This document shows positions 1 to 8,289 of a DNA stretch of 64,000 nucleotides, in pieces. The stretch's first letter is position 1, and each line of letters begins with the position of its first letter. The stretch lies in assembly GCF_015594725.1 (NCBI RefSeq), contig NZ_JADNRC010000001.1, forward strand, positions 310,001-374,000, written 5' to 3'. The notes below the pieces were generated by a model that worked only from the letters and a program-made list of their open reading frames with translations, searched no databases and was not told the origin of the DNA. The position numbers and the translations under genes are program-made. The DNA comes from Flavobacterium sp. ALJ2 (GTDB lineage: Bacteria > Bacteroidota > Bacteroidia > Flavobacteriales > Flavobacteriaceae).

Positions 1-676
1 CTGTCGTTAATTTAGTTACATCTGAAATACTTGCATTATTGTTTTCAAAATCCTTAAAAGTTGGAAAATCGAACAAACCATCTCTCTTGTCATAGTTTAA
101 GTTAATTAATCCTGAACCTGACAATTCAATTGATTCGTCAAATCTTCTTAAAGGTGAATTCCCAATTTTTTTGAATACTAGAATGTCTGTTTTATCATCA
201 AAATAAACACCAAAAACTCTTTCTTTAGATTCGTTTTCAGCTAATGCTGGTCGCAATTGGTTTTCAATTGCGCTTTCTAATGATTTATTATTGTTTTTTG
301 TTTCAAATATCACAAGATAATTTTGCCTTAATACTTTGAAGTCTTTATTAGCCTTTGCATGTTCATATGTTTGCAACCAATCTTTGTTCTTAAAAGCGAC
401 AATATCAGGCTTTAATGCTTTTCCGTTATTACCTTTTGGAATATTAAATTCAATACATAAATGTTCTTTCGGAAAAAAACCACTGTTTACCAAAGCATAA
501 ACAAATCTTGTTCTTATATATTCTTCACTATAACTACCTTTTACATCAATAGCTTTCGCTCTTGAAGCGTAAGAAACAACACCTAAGGTGTTTTTATGAA
601 AAGTACTATCAAAGTATTCAACGTCTTTATATTTTATGTCAAATTCTAATAAATAATCTTTTAAAGATTTAGCCAT
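1..676 (-). CDS. N-terminal part of a restriction/methylation protein (PD-(D/E)XK HsdR_N-like), cut by window edge
   Basis: An open frame runs from ATG at 676 to base 1 (about 225 codons) with no stop, so the C-terminus lies outside the window. The peptide starts MAKSLKDYLLEF. It shows KPDIVAF with Asp91 and, about 30 residues on, LVIFETKNN with Glu125 and Lys127: the D...ExK layout of a PD-(D/E)XK nuclease core. In known families such a domain precedes an N6-adenine methylase or helicase in type I or IIG restriction polypeptides; the methylase motifs would lie off the edge, so that part is inference. A TATATTTG box on the minus strand (697-704) sits just upstream. It could also be a stand-alone nuclease. 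No regulator gene is directly adjacent. Confidence 0.55.
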   Translation of the reverse strand, partial: MAKSLKDYLLEFDIKYKDVEYFDSTFHKNTLGVVSYASRAKAIDVKGSYSEEYIRTRFVYALVNSGFFPKEHLCIEFNIPKGNNGKALKPDIVAFKNKDWLQTYEHAKANKDFKVLRQNYLVIFETKNNNKSLESAIENQLRPALAENESKERVFGVYFDDKTDILVFKKIGNSPLRRFDESIELSGSGLINLNYDKRDGLFDFPTFKDFENNNASISDVTKLTT

Positions 677-696
677 TTTGTATTTTTGTTATTTAG

Positions 697-704
697 CAAA
701 TATA
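697..704 (-). promoter_or_regulatory. -7 box (TATATTTG) for the restriction/methylase-like gene
   Basis: The plus strand reads CAAATATA, i.e. TATATTTG on the minus strand, an exact TAnnTTTG match 20 nt before the ATG at 676. No good -33 TTG is seen at the expected distance. Confidence 0.45.
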
Positions 705-784
705 TAAAAATCGATTTTAGTTTTTTTTGATTGTTTGGTAAACTTAAACTTCTTTTATTCACATTAAGATTTAAATCAAAATCG

Positions 785-821
785 CAAAAAGTTTCACTTC
801 TAAAAATAGTGAAACTTTTTG
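785..821 (-). terminator. Intrinsic terminator hairpin after the gene at 869-1210
   Basis: A perfect 13-bp stem (785-797 with 809-821) around an 11-nt loop ends in A/T runs on both sides. It lies 48 nt past the stop of the minus-strand gene 869-1210 and would insulate it from the restriction/methylase-like gene. Confidence 0.75.
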
Positions 822-868
822 TTTTAACTAAACTCTTACTAATAAATGAATAACAGATGACTTACGTT

Positions 869-1210
869 TTAGTCATTAACAATATCACAATCTTCACCAA
901 CCATCTCACTAACATCACTCAAAAACTCAAATTCATCCATAGGGAAAAGATGCAGCACGGTTTCTAAAATAAGACTTACATTAATGACTTCATTTTTGTT
1001 TTTCTCAGAAAATTTATGAGTTTCCTCATCGAGAGCCAGAATGCATAATTTTAGCATATTGGTAATAACGCAACCCAAATCATAATAATTTGCGAACTTA
1101 ATTTGAGCGATATAAGCTTTAGATTTATCATTGGCAGGTTTTAATGTCTGAAAATGTAGGGCGATTAATCTTTTGAGATTCTCTAAGGTTTTAATTTCAT
1201 TGGTTTCCAT
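869..1210 (-). CDS. Hypothetical 113-aa protein
   Basis: I do not recognise this family. The protein is small, soluble and mostly helical by composition, with no signal peptide or membrane segment and an acidic C-terminus (VGEDCDIVND). It is divergent from the XRE regulator at 1417 and followed by a strong terminator at 785-821, so it is probably a monocistronic gene. The shared 207-nt upstream region carries a pair of direct repeats (1321-1366) that might control one or both genes. Start chosen at the only in-frame ATG that gives the full open frame. Confidence 0.6.
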   Translation of the reverse strand: METNEIKTLENLKRLIALHFQTLKPANDKSKAYIAQIKFANYYDLGCVITNMLKLCILALDEETHKFSEKNKNEVINVSLILETVLHLFPMDEFEFLSDVSEMVGEDCDIVND

Positions 1211-1320
1211 GATTGTATGTGTTTTAGTTAGAATTGTTAATCGTTTTATAATTTGACTTTTATAAATTTGTTATAAGAAAAATTGTACTTTTGTTTAATT
1301 CGCTGCAAGAAAGAAATAGA

Positions 1321-1366
1321 TTGTACGGTATCAAATCATTTTTTGCTGTATTGTACGGCGCTAAAT
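1321..1366. repeat. Pair of direct repeats TTGTACGG, 30 bp apart; possible operator
   Basis: TTGTACGG occurs at 1321-1328 and 1351-1358, each followed 4 nt later by AAAT, giving 12 of 16 matching bases. The 30-bp period is close to three helical turns, so both would face the same side. They lie upstream of the XRE gene, a usual place for an autoregulatory site. The link to that regulator is inference. Confidence 0.4.
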
Positions 1367-1380
1367 ATGTTTTTTACATA

Positions 1381-1412
1381 TTGCCATTTATTATACTTAA
1401 TTATTATCTTTG
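1381..1412 (+). promoter_or_regulatory. Promoter of the XRE gene; implies a leaderless transcript
   Basis: TTG at 1381-1383, a 21-nt spacer and TATCTTTG at 1405-1412 match the Bacteroidota consensus. The ATG begins at 1417, only 4 nt beyond the -7 box, so transcription should start at or next to the start codon. Confidence 0.6.
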
Positions 1413-1416
1413 AATT

Positions 1417-1839
1417 ATGAGCACACTTACAAAACCAAATCATATAGGGCGAAAAATTAGCCGTATTCGTGAACTTCGTGATATGAAACAGGAAGCTTTG
1501 GCACAAGCTTTAGGAACTAACCAACAGGCTGTATCTGCTATAGAAAACAGTGAAACAATAGATGAAGAAAAACTGATTGAAGTAGCAAAAGCACTTGGTG
1601 TAACGGTTGAAGCTATTAAGAATTTTTCGGAAGAAGCTGCGATTAATTATTTTAATACTTTTACTGATACAAAAGACAGTCAAATGAATTTTGGAAATGG
1701 AAACGGACACAATTGTACTTTCAATCCATTAGATAAATTAATGGAAACTGTAGAAGAAAACAAAAAACTTTACGAGCGTTTGCTTCAAGCCGAAAAGGAT
1801 AAAATTGAATATTTAGAAAAATTATTAGCAGGGAAATAG
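1417..1839 (+). CDS. XRE-family helix-turn-helix transcriptional regulator
   Basis: A 140-aa DNA-binding protein. Residues about 11-66 form a Cro/CI-type HTH; the recognition-helix stretch includes ALGTNQQAVSAIEN. Residues about 105-138 form a Lys/Glu-rich coiled coil (KLMETVEENKKLYERLLQAE) likely used for dimerisation, joined by a Gly/Asn-rich linker (NFGNGNGHN). There is no enzymatic domain. It is divergent from the 113-aa gene at 869-1210 and has its own promoter directly against the ATG. Target genes cannot be read from the sequence; autoregulation through the TTGTACGG repeats is plausible. The restriction-like gene further left makes a controller-protein role possible, but an intervening gene and terminator argue against it. 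Confidence 0.85.
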   Translation: MSTLTKPNHIGRKISRIRELRDMKQEALAQALGTNQQAVSAIENSETIDEEKLIEVAKALGVTVEAIKNFSEEAAINYFNTFTDTKDSQMNFGNGNGHNCTFNPLDKLMETVEENKKLYERLLQAEKDKIEYLEKLLAGK

Positions 1840-1853
1840 AAATAATTTCATAA

Positions 1854-1882
1854 AAAAAGCAGCTCCAAAAGAGCTGCTTTTT
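1854..1882. terminator. Bidirectional terminator between convergent genes
   Basis: A 12-bp stem (1854-1865 with 1871-1882), 5-nt loop, A-run on the left and T-run on the right. It lies 15 nt after the XRE stop and 20 nt after the stop of the convergent gene at 1902. Confidence 0.85.
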
Positions 1883-1901
1883 CAATTATAATTTAAAAAA
1901 A

Positions 1902-2282
1902 TTAACGACGAAAAGCTGGGTTTTGATTAACTGTTTCGTCAGTTGTTTTGTTTTCTTTAGAAGATTTTATAACAATTTCGTGTTTCACTTTCCTAGCATT
2001 GTCTTGTAATTCTAAATAATAGGTTCCTGCAGGGTATGCTTCTAAGCTTAATGTTTTTGAAATCTCCAACTCATTAGTAGCTATTCCTTTGTATATTAAA
2101 TGACTCTCGTTATCAAAAATGGAGAAGTCCGACTTTTGTTCCTCATTCAATGTAAAACTAACTATTTTGCCATTTCCAGTTTTTATATTCAAAATATAAT
2201 CTCCTTTTCCATCAATTGCATAAGTACTCATCGTTGTCAAAAAAATAACCAATACTAAGCTTAATCCTAAAACCTTCTTCAT
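1902..2282 (-). CDS. Small secreted protein, DUF3244/T9SS-tail-like beta domain
   Basis: A 126-aa protein with a clear Sec signal peptide (MKKVLGLSLVLVIFLTTMST, cleavage near residue 22). The rest is one predicted beta-sandwich. The pattern FSIFDNESHLIYKG... followed by PAGTYYLEL and KVKHEIVI resembles the DUF3244 family and the fold of type IX secretion C-terminal tails, where 'G.Y.l.l' and a final basic strand recur. It ends in NQNPAFRR rather than a canonical sorting tail. It is probably exported to periplasm or surface with unknown function. Such small proteins are common in flavobacteria. The family placement is inference from pattern only. Confidence 0.6.
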   Translation of the reverse strand: MKKVLGLSLVLVIFLTTMSTYAIDGKGDYILNIKTGNGKIVSFTLNEEQKSDFSIFDNESHLIYKGIATNELEISKTLSLEAYPAGTYYLELQDNARKVKHEIVIKSSKENKTTDETVNQNPAFRR

Positions 2283-2755
2283 GTCTTTGTTTTTTGTTTT
2301 AATTTTTAAATCGCTGTACGTAGAACTACAAATAGTTCGCTAACGGCAAAATATTTTTCATGTTAAATTATTAGTCCAAGTTGCTGATTTAAACTCTTTT
2401 CTGTGAACCTGTTGTTATATACGGATTTATAGCGCCTTTGGATTTTATTTTGCAAATTTTTTTTAATCAGTATTTTGCGATTTTGTAGTACTTGACGTAT
2501 GAAAAATTATTTTAGCGCAAAAAGGGACTAAATAAATATCTTGTTTTTGAAGAATTATCACTCTTTGTAAATAAAAAGAATAGCTTTTTAAGAAATAAGT
2601 TTCAGTCGGAAATGCTTCTTAATCTGTGGCTAAAAAAATAATTTTACGTTATTTTGTATGTGAGAAAAAATTATATTTACATACTTGTTTTTGAGTATTG
2701 TAACAAATAAGCAGTAATTAGTTAGATTGATAAAAATAACCAAAATTATAACCGA
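2283..2755. other. 473-nt AT-rich intergenic region, no gene seen
   Basis: The region separates divergent genes. No reading frame of useful length, hairpin with a T-run, or exact TAnnTTTG box with a matching -33 stands out. It must hold both promoters, but I cannot place them. Confidence 0.4.
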
Positions 2756-4795
2756 ATGAATTTATTTAGAACACTTATCGTATTTGCTCTAACAGGGATT
2801 GTAGTTTCGAGCTGTGGCAAGAAAGAGCAAGCAGTATTTCCAGATCCTTTACTAACCAATCGAGATACAACTGTAAACCCTGCGGATGATTTTTTTAATT
2901 ATGCCAATAATGGTTGGTTTAAGAAACATCCAATTCCAAGCACGGATAGTAGTAACGGTATTGGGAGGATTGTTATGGATACAATTAATGAGCAAATAAA
3001 AACTATTTGTGAAAAATCGGCAACAGATGAATCTGCTGAAAAAGGAAGTAACAAACAAAAAATCGGCGGTTTTTATGCTTCGGGTATGGACACGATTGCC
3101 ATCGAAAAAGCAGGATTGTCTCCGCTTAATAGCGAAATGAAAAAAATTGTAGCTATAAAAGATGTTTCTTCTTTGGTAAATTCTATAGCACATTTACAAA
3201 CTATTGGAGCAAGTCCGGCCTTTTCATTTTATGTAAGTCAGGATGACAAGATAAGTACAAAATATGCGTTGTTTTTTGGTCAGGGCGGATTGGGTATGGG
3301 CGAAAGAGGTTTTTATCTTGATACTGATAAGCGAAATTCATCTATTCGTAAGGAGTATTTAACACATCTTAAAACGATGATGAAATTTACTGGCGAAGAC
3401 GAAGCTACGGCTACCAAAAGCGCAGCAACTATCATGAAGCTAGAAACTGATCTGGCAAAATCTTCACGTAAACTAGAAGCGCTTAGAGATCCTATAAAAA
3501 ACTACAATAAACTTACCATTGAACAATTCAGCAAAACGACTCCAAATATTGATTGGAAAACGGTCTTACCAGTTTTAGGAATTGCCAAAGCCGATTCGGT
3601 AATTGTAGGTCAGCCAGAGTTTTTTACAGCATTAAACGGATTGCTAAAAACACATCCTCTGGAGGAATGGAAAACATACCTTAAATGGAATTTGGTTAAT
3701 TCGTATGCAGAATACCTAAATGCAGATGTAGAGAAGCAAAACTTCAAATTCTTTTCGACTGTAATGAACGGAGTAAGCTCTCAAAAACCACGTTGGAAAA
3801 GAGTTGTTGGTCAAACAAACAGCTACTTAGGCGAATTAATAGGGCAAGTATATGTAGCTGAATATATGCCAAAAGGCGTTAAAGAAAAATTACTGGAAAT
3901 TGGTAATAATATACGTGACGTATTTGCTTTACATATCAAGAAATTAGATTGGATGAGCGATACAACAAAAGAGAAAGCGTTACAAAAATTGAATAAAATC
4001 GTTATGAAAGTGGGCTATCCGGATAAATGGAAGGATATGAGTAAACTTGCTGTCGATAAGAATTCTTATTGTGGAAATGTGATGCGAGCCAATTCTTGGC
4101 ATTACAATTATATGGTAAACAAATATGGTAAACCTGTAGATAGAAACGAATGGAATATGCAGCCACAAACATACAATGCGTATTATAATCCGAGTAATAA
4201 CGAAATTGTGATTCCGGCATGTAATAGCATCGTTCCGGGTTATGAAGGAAGAATGCCAGATGATGCTATATTATACGGGATTCTTGGAGGTTCTTTCTTT
4301 GGACATGAAATCACACATGGTTTTGATGATCAAGGAAGTCAATATGATGAAAAAGGAAATCTAAACAATTGGTGGACTGCCGAAGATTTGAAAAAATTTA
4401 AAAGCAAAACCAAATTAATTGTAAATCAATATAATAAGTTTACTGTATTGGGTAAACACGTTAACGGCGAAGCAACTCAAGGAGAAAATATTGCCGATTT
4501 AGGTGGTGTTGTATTGGGTTATGAGGCATTTAAGAAAACGGCACAGTATAAAAACAATGAAAAAATTAGCGGATTAACTCCTGATCAGCGCTATTTCCTT
4601 TCTTATGCTTATTCTTGGATGATAAATAGGAGAGATGAGTCGAAGATTAATCAAATTATGACTGATGTACATGCTCCAGAACAATTTAGAGTAAACGGAC
4701 CATTAAGCAATATGCCAGAATTTTATAAAGCATTTAATGTGAAAAAAGGAGATAAAATGTATCAACCAGATAGTTTACGTGTAGTTATTTGGTAA
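2756..4795 (+). CDS. pepO: M13-family zinc metallopeptidase (PepO/neprilysin-like), lipoprotein
   Basis: A 679-aa endopeptidase of the neprilysin family, which cuts short peptides using zinc. The zinc site is HEITH at residues 517-521, inside the family signature GHEITHGFDDQG, and the third ligand Glu577 is in GENIADLGG, with Asp581 completing the usual ExxxD. The N-terminal M13 helical domain covers roughly residues 35-430. The signal ends in VVSSCGKK, a lipobox with Cys20, so it should be anchored to a membrane and face the periplasm or surface. Length is normal for the family (about 670-700). It stands alone, with a hairpin just after the stop. Peptide scavenging is the likely job. Confidence 0.93.
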   Translation: MNLFRTLIVFALTGIVVSSCGKKEQAVFPDPLLTNRDTTVNPADDFFNYANNGWFKKHPIPSTDSSNGIGRIVMDTINEQIKTICEKSATDESAEKGSNKQKIGGFYASGMDTIAIEKAGLSPLNSEMKKIVAIKDVSSLVNSIAHLQTIGASPAFSFYVSQDDKISTKYALFFGQGGLGMGERGFYLDTDKRNSSIRKEYLTHLKTMMKFTGEDEATATKSAATIMKLETDLAKSSRKLEALRDPIKNYNKLTIEQFSKTTPNIDWKTVLPVLGIAKADSVIVGQPEFFTALNGLLKTHPLEEWKTYLKWNLVNSYAEYLNADVEKQNFKFFSTVMNGVSSQKPRWKRVVGQTNSYLGELIGQVYVAEYMPKGVKEKLLEIGNNIRDVFALHIKKLDWMSDTTKEKALQKLNKIVMKVGYPDKWKDMSKLAVDKNSYCGNVMRANSWHYNYMVNKYGKPVDRNEWNMQPQTYNAYYNPSNNEIVIPACNSIVPGYEGRMPDDAILYGILGGSFFGHEITHGFDDQGSQYDEKGNLNNWWTAEDLKKFKSKTKLIVNQYNKFTVLGKHVNGEATQGENIADLGGVVLGYEAFKKTAQYKNNEKISGLTPDQRYFLSYAYSWMINRRDESKINQIMTDVHAPEQFRVNGPLSNMPEFYKAFNVKKGDKMYQPDSLRVVIW

Positions 4796-4810
4796 CTTTT
4801 TGAGGTTCTT

Positions 4811-4848
4811 AGTCGCTAAGTTCCGATAGCTATCAGAACTTAGCGACT
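4811..4848 (+). terminator. Long hairpin after the M13 peptidase, built on the GATAGCTATC repeat
   Basis: A 13-bp perfect stem (4811-4823 with 4836-4848) encloses CCGATAGCTATCAG (4823-4836), a one-base variant of the palindrome found twice near 19.2-19.3 kb. It is followed by a T-rich stretch, so it probably serves as a terminator while belonging to a dispersed repeat family. Confidence 0.6.
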
Positions 4849-4891
4849 TTGCCCCTTTTTTTATATCTCATAGACTTAGAACCTTAAAAAA

Positions 4892-5758
4892 ATGAAAAAC
4901 TTTAAAATTGTATTAATAACTGTTTTTTTATACAGTTCTCTTTTGTCTTATGGTGCCAAAGTAGATACGCTGCATATATCAAGTGCGACGATGGGGAAAA
5001 GCTATAAAGCGGCAGTTGTTTTGCCCAATTCGTATGCCAAAAGCAAAGTATCGTTTCCGGTATTGTATTTATTGCATGGAGCATATGGACATTTTGGAGA
5101 TTGGTTAAAAAGCACGCCAGATAAAAAACTAGTACAAAATTTATCCGATCAATACAATTTGATTATCGTAATGCCAGAAGGAGAAACGTTTAGTTTTTAC
5201 TTGGATAGCCCAGTAAATAAAGAAAGTCAGTTTGAAACATATATTACCAAAGAAGTAATTCAGAAAATAGACGAAACGTATCGAACTATTGCCGATAGAA
5301 AGGGAAGAGTAATCTCGGGACTTTCTATGGGAGGACATGGCGCATTGTCATTATCGGCTAAACATCCTGATTTGTTTTGTGCAGCAGGAAGTATGAGTGG
5401 GGCAGTAGATATGGGTGTTATGTTAAATCGGGATTCAGCTGCTGAGGTTGTCAAGCTAATGCAGCCCATTTTTGGAGATAAAAGCGATGACATCGAATTG
5501 TACAAGCAAAATGCCGTTTTAGGAATGGTAGATAAAATAAAAGCCAATAAACTAGCTTTAATTATAGATTGTGGAGTAGATGATTTCCTGATAGAGCCTA
5601 ATCGTGAATTACACCGAAGATTGGTATATAATAAAGTAGCCCACGATTATACCGAAAGACCAGGAGCACATACATGGGAATATTGGGAAAATGCATTACC
5701 CTATCATGTATTATATTTTAGTAAAGTTCTGGCTAAAAATGGTGTTACTGTAAATTAG
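4892..5758 (+). CDS. Secreted alpha/beta-hydrolase, putative esterase (esterase D / acetyl-ester type)
   Basis: A 288-aa exported hydrolase of the 'putative esterase' (PF00756) group. The Sec signal peptide spans about residues 1-21. The nucleophile elbow is GLSMGG at 143-148 with Ser145; Asp230/231 in CGVDDF and His260 in GAHTW complete a plausible triad. The oxyanion region YLLHGAYG lies near residue 62. Relatives include tributyrin esterases, S-formylglutathione hydrolase and feruloyl/acetyl-xylan esterases, so the exact acyl substrate is not predictable. It sits 96 nt after the M13 peptidase, separated by a hairpin, and could be transcribed separately. Length fits the family. Confidence 0.88.
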   Translation: MKNFKIVLITVFLYSSLLSYGAKVDTLHISSATMGKSYKAAVVLPNSYAKSKVSFPVLYLLHGAYGHFGDWLKSTPDKKLVQNLSDQYNLIIVMPEGETFSFYLDSPVNKESQFETYITKEVIQKIDETYRTIADRKGRVISGLSMGGHGALSLSAKHPDLFCAAGSMSGAVDMGVMLNRDSAAEVVKLMQPIFGDKSDDIELYKQNAVLGMVDKIKANKLALIIDCGVDDFLIEPNRELHRRLVYNKVAHDYTERPGAHTWEYWENALPYHVLYFSKVLAKNGVTVN

Positions 5759-5928
5759 AAAGAGCTATTTTTTAAAAAAAGTAAATTACAGAAAAAAAGT
5801 ATTTTGTATTGAAAATCACTGTAGTATAAAGTGCTTTAGAATGTTTTTTGAATAAATCGCTACCAATTATTTTTTTTGGTTTGATTTTTGGAATACCTTT
5901 ATATATAAAATTTAAAAATAAAAAAAAC

Positions 5929-6444
5929 ATGAAAAAGATAATTACACTTTTTGCGATTATAGGATTAGTCGCATTTTCTAGTTGTGAAGGACCAGAAGGA
6001 CCTCCTGGGCCAGCTCTTATGCCTCAAATTTTCGAAATTAAAAATGTGAATTTAGGCAGAGTTGCCGATAATGAATATAATTTGAAAAGTACTTTTATAT
6101 TTGAAATAGGAGATAATTTATATGATGATGAATCTGTTTTGGTTTATAGGCTAACAGAAGTTATTAATTCAACTACTCCAGTTTGGCAATTAATACCAAG
6201 AACAATTTATTTTAATAATGGTGATATTATAGATTATTATTTTGATTTTAGTAAATTAGATTTCGTAATTACTGCAAGAGGTTCTTTTAATTTATTAAAT
6301 GCCCGTAGTTTTATTGATAATCAAACATTTCGTTTTGTTATAGTTCCTGCTAATTTCCTTTCATCTGTAAATAAAAATAATTATTCAGAAGTTATGTCTG
6401 CTTTAAAATTGAATGAAAATCAAGTTCAACTTATTAATCTATAG
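5929..6444 (+). CDS. Small lipoprotein with a collagen-like GPEGPPGP stub
   Basis: A 171-aa lipoprotein. I start it at ATG 5929 because this gives a proper lipoprotein signal (MKKIITLFAIIGLVAFSSC, Cys19); the frame is open further upstream from a TTG but that adds an unlikely basic stretch. Right after the Cys comes GPEGPPGPALMPQIFEI, a short Gly-Pro-rich stub seen at the start of many flavobacterial surface lipoproteins. The remainder is a beta-rich domain with no family I recognise. A TAccTTTA sequence at 5894-5901 is a weak -7 candidate. A terminator at 6466 ends the unit. Confidence 0.75.
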   Translation: MKKIITLFAIIGLVAFSSCEGPEGPPGPALMPQIFEIKNVNLGRVADNEYNLKSTFIFEIGDNLYDDESVLVYRLTEVINSTTPVWQLIPRTIYFNNGDIIDYYFDFSKLDFVITARGSFNLLNARSFIDNQTFRFVIVPANFLSSVNKNNYSEVMSALKLNENQVQLINL

Positions 6445-6465
6445 GTTTTAGAACTTCTAGAAAAC

Positions 6466-6494
6466 AAAAAGGGAATCGTAATGATTCCCTTTTT
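6466..6494. terminator. Bidirectional terminator
   Basis: A 12-bp stem (6466-6477 with 6483-6494), loop GTAAT, flanked by A and T runs. It ends the lipoprotein gene and may also stop leftward transcription of the TerC gene, though that stop codon is 140 nt away. Confidence 0.85.
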
Positions 6495-6638
6495 TTGTTA
6501 GGATTAGTTTAGTTTTTTATAAAAGTTTTTTGAACCAAGTAGCGACCATAATCGATTATGATAAAATATGCTTCTATTAGTAAATTAGAAATGAATCCTA
6601 ATAATTTAATAGTTCAAAGAAAATATTTTCGATTGTAA

Positions 6639-7607
6639 TTACTCTTCTGTTTTAGAAATTTGCTCTTTGTTTTTACTTGATTGCAATGAGACTATGATTC
6701 CCACAATAAGCGAAAGGGCAATAAATGCAAGAGAGCCCCATTCGGGTATTTCGATATAATCGTGGAGTAACATTTTTAGACCTACAAAACTTAAAATAGC
6801 AATTAGACTATATTCTAAATAACTAAATTTCGCCAACATATTAGCAAGGAAAAAATACATCGAACGCAATCCTAGAATAGCAAAAATATTAGAGCTGAAT
6901 ACCAAGAAAGGATCTTTGGTTATGGCAAGAATAGCGGGAACGCTGTCGATTGCAAATAATACATCCATAAACTCAATTACTATTAAAGCGACAAATAGTG
7001 GAGTGGCTGCCTTCTTTCCTTTTTCGGTTAATATGAAAAATTTCTCATGCTCCATGTGAGAAGTAATCGGAATTACTTTTCCTAAAACTTTATATATAAA
7101 AGAATCCTTTGGATGAAAATCTTCCTCTTTACCAGAGAACAACATTTTCATAGCAGTAAAAAGTAAAAAACCTCCAAATAGGTAAGTTGTCCAGGTAAAT
7201 TTATTAATAAGCATTACACCAAAGAATATCATTAACCCTCTAAAAACGATAGCACCCAGAATTCCCCAGAATAAAACACGATGTTGGTATTTTTGCGGAA
7301 TCTTGAAAGAAGCAAAAATAATAGCAATAACAAAAATATTATCGACGCTTAATGATAACTCGATTAAATATCCGGTGATGAATTTTATTGCAGCTGCGGT
7401 AGGTTTTAGTCCATCGGGATTTTCGATATAATTGGTAGTATACAACCAATATATTACACCAGAGAATAAAAAGGAAGCACTCACCCAAATAAGCGTCCAC
7501 TTGCTGGCTTCCTTAGTACTTATAATATGTGGTTTTTTATTGAATACACCAAGGTCAAGTGCCAGAATAAGCATTACCATTAGTAGAAATAGAATCCAGA
7601 CTATCAT
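6639..7607 (-). CDS. TerC/Alx-family integral membrane protein
   Basis: A 322-aa inner-membrane protein with about nine hydrophobic segments. Both family hallmarks are present: IELSLSVDNIFVIAI in the third segment and FMDVLFAIDSVPAI in the sixth, each with the acidic residues thought to handle metal ions. Relatives such as E. coli Alx act in manganese export and alkaline or redox stress; TerC members are linked to tellurite resistance and to metalation of exported proteins. Length is typical for Alx. A -7 box lies at 7630-7637. I find no yybP-ykoY riboswitch in the short leader. It is monocistronic. Confidence 0.9.
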   Translation of the reverse strand: MIVWILFLLMVMLILALDLGVFNKKPHIISTKEASKWTLIWVSASFLFSGVIYWLYTTNYIENPDGLKPTAAAIKFITGYLIELSLSVDNIFVIAIIFASFKIPQKYQHRVLFWGILGAIVFRGLMIFFGVMLINKFTWTTYLFGGFLLFTAMKMLFSGKEEDFHPKDSFIYKVLGKVIPITSHMEHEKFFILTEKGKKAATPLFVALIVIEFMDVLFAIDSVPAILAITKDPFLVFSSNIFAILGLRSMYFFLANMLAKFSYLEYSLIAILSFVGLKMLLHDYIEIPEWGSLAFIALSLIVGIIVSLQSSKNKEQISKTEE

Positions 7608-7629
7608 AGACTATTTTTTTAATGAAGTA

Positions 7630-7637
7630 CAAAGATA
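7630..7637 (-). promoter_or_regulatory. -7 box (TATCTTTG) for terC
   Basis: The plus strand reads CAAAGATA, an exact TAnnTTTG on the minus strand, 22 nt before the ATG at 7607. No TTG is seen at the right -33 distance. Confidence 0.5.
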
Positions 7638-7724
7638 ACTTTTGGTGAAATGAATTAGGTAAAAAGTAAAAAAAATTACCATTAAGAAATTAAGAAAAAT
7701 TAAGTTTTAAATTGTTGGAAGGAA

Positions 7725-7775
7725 AATTAAGCGCAAGGAGCGCAAAGGGATTTGCAAAGAGCGCAAAGGAGGTAA
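7725..7775. repeat. GCGCAAAG-type intergenic repeat
   Basis: Several close copies of GCGCAAAG/GCAAAG-like units follow one another. A related tract (ACCGCAAAG, ACGCAAAAG) occurs at about 20431-20490. This is a dispersed flavobacterial intergenic sequence type, not coding. Confidence 0.5.
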
Positions 7776-7790
7776 AGAAACTCCCCAGTA

Positions 7791-7891
7791 TTGTCATTTC
7801 GACGTAAGGAGACTCGAGCGATAGCGAACAGACGAAGTAAATCTTCGCAAGAAACTCCGTAACGAAAGTTCAATCTTTGTCAGGATGACAA
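7791..7891. repeat. 101-bp MITE-like element with TTGTCAT/ATGACAA ends
   Basis: The element is bounded by a 7-bp terminal inverted repeat, TTGTCAT (7791-7797) and ATGACAA (7885-7891). The interior (TTCGACGTAAGGAGACTCG...) has higher GC than its surroundings and no reading frame. Elements of this look are scattered through Bacteroidota genomes. Together with flanking repeat-like sequence (7725-7775 and the hairpin at 8070-8091) it fills the 682-nt gap between terC and glnII. Confidence 0.5.
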
Positions 7892-8069
7892 GTTTGTGTT
7901 AGTTTGCTCGCAGATTAAGCAGATTTTAATTTTTTTTAATTTTTTAATCTGTGGCTTATTTTACTGCAAAGGGAGCAACGTTTTAAATTCTGTCCAACTC
8001 TTTGCGAAAGGAACGCGGGTGAGGCGGATTCGCTAAAGCGAAAACACTGATTAAACGGATTTTCTCCTG

Positions 8070-8091
8070 TCTCGACATTTCGGAATCGAGA
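8070..8091. repeat. Short hairpin TCTCGA...TCGAGA
   Basis: A 6-bp stem (8070-8075 with 8086-8091) lies inside repeat-like intergenic sequence. It resembles a weaker version of the long hairpin at 33620-33649. No function is evident. Confidence 0.35.
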
Positions 8092-8237
8092 TTATTTTTT
8101 AAGATCCGTTTTTATCCGCGTCTTTACTTTTGTAAATCTGCATCATCCGTGTTCATTTATATAGACAATTTAAGTTTAGATACTATTAACCCTTTTACAA
8201 ATACCCTTTCACATTTCACAAAAATAAACTGTATAAA

Positions 8238-8268
8238 AAAAGTGCCTACATATATATGAGGCACTTTT
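8238..8268 (-). terminator. Terminator of glutamine synthetase II
   Basis: A 10-bp stem (8238-8247 with 8259-8268) whose left side runs into a seven-A tract (U-tract in the minus-strand transcript), 21 nt past the stop of the gene at 8290. Confidence 0.8.
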
Positions 8269-8289
8269 GGATTTTATATAGCTATGAGA

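Noticed and set aside
5848..5928. Extended N-terminus of the collagen-stub lipoprotein from a TTG
   Set aside because: It would add a hydrophobic-basic stretch before a complete lipoprotein signal; ATG 5929 is better.
7608..7640. yybP-ykoY manganese riboswitch before terC
   Set aside because: The predicted leader is under 25 nt and shows no such structure.
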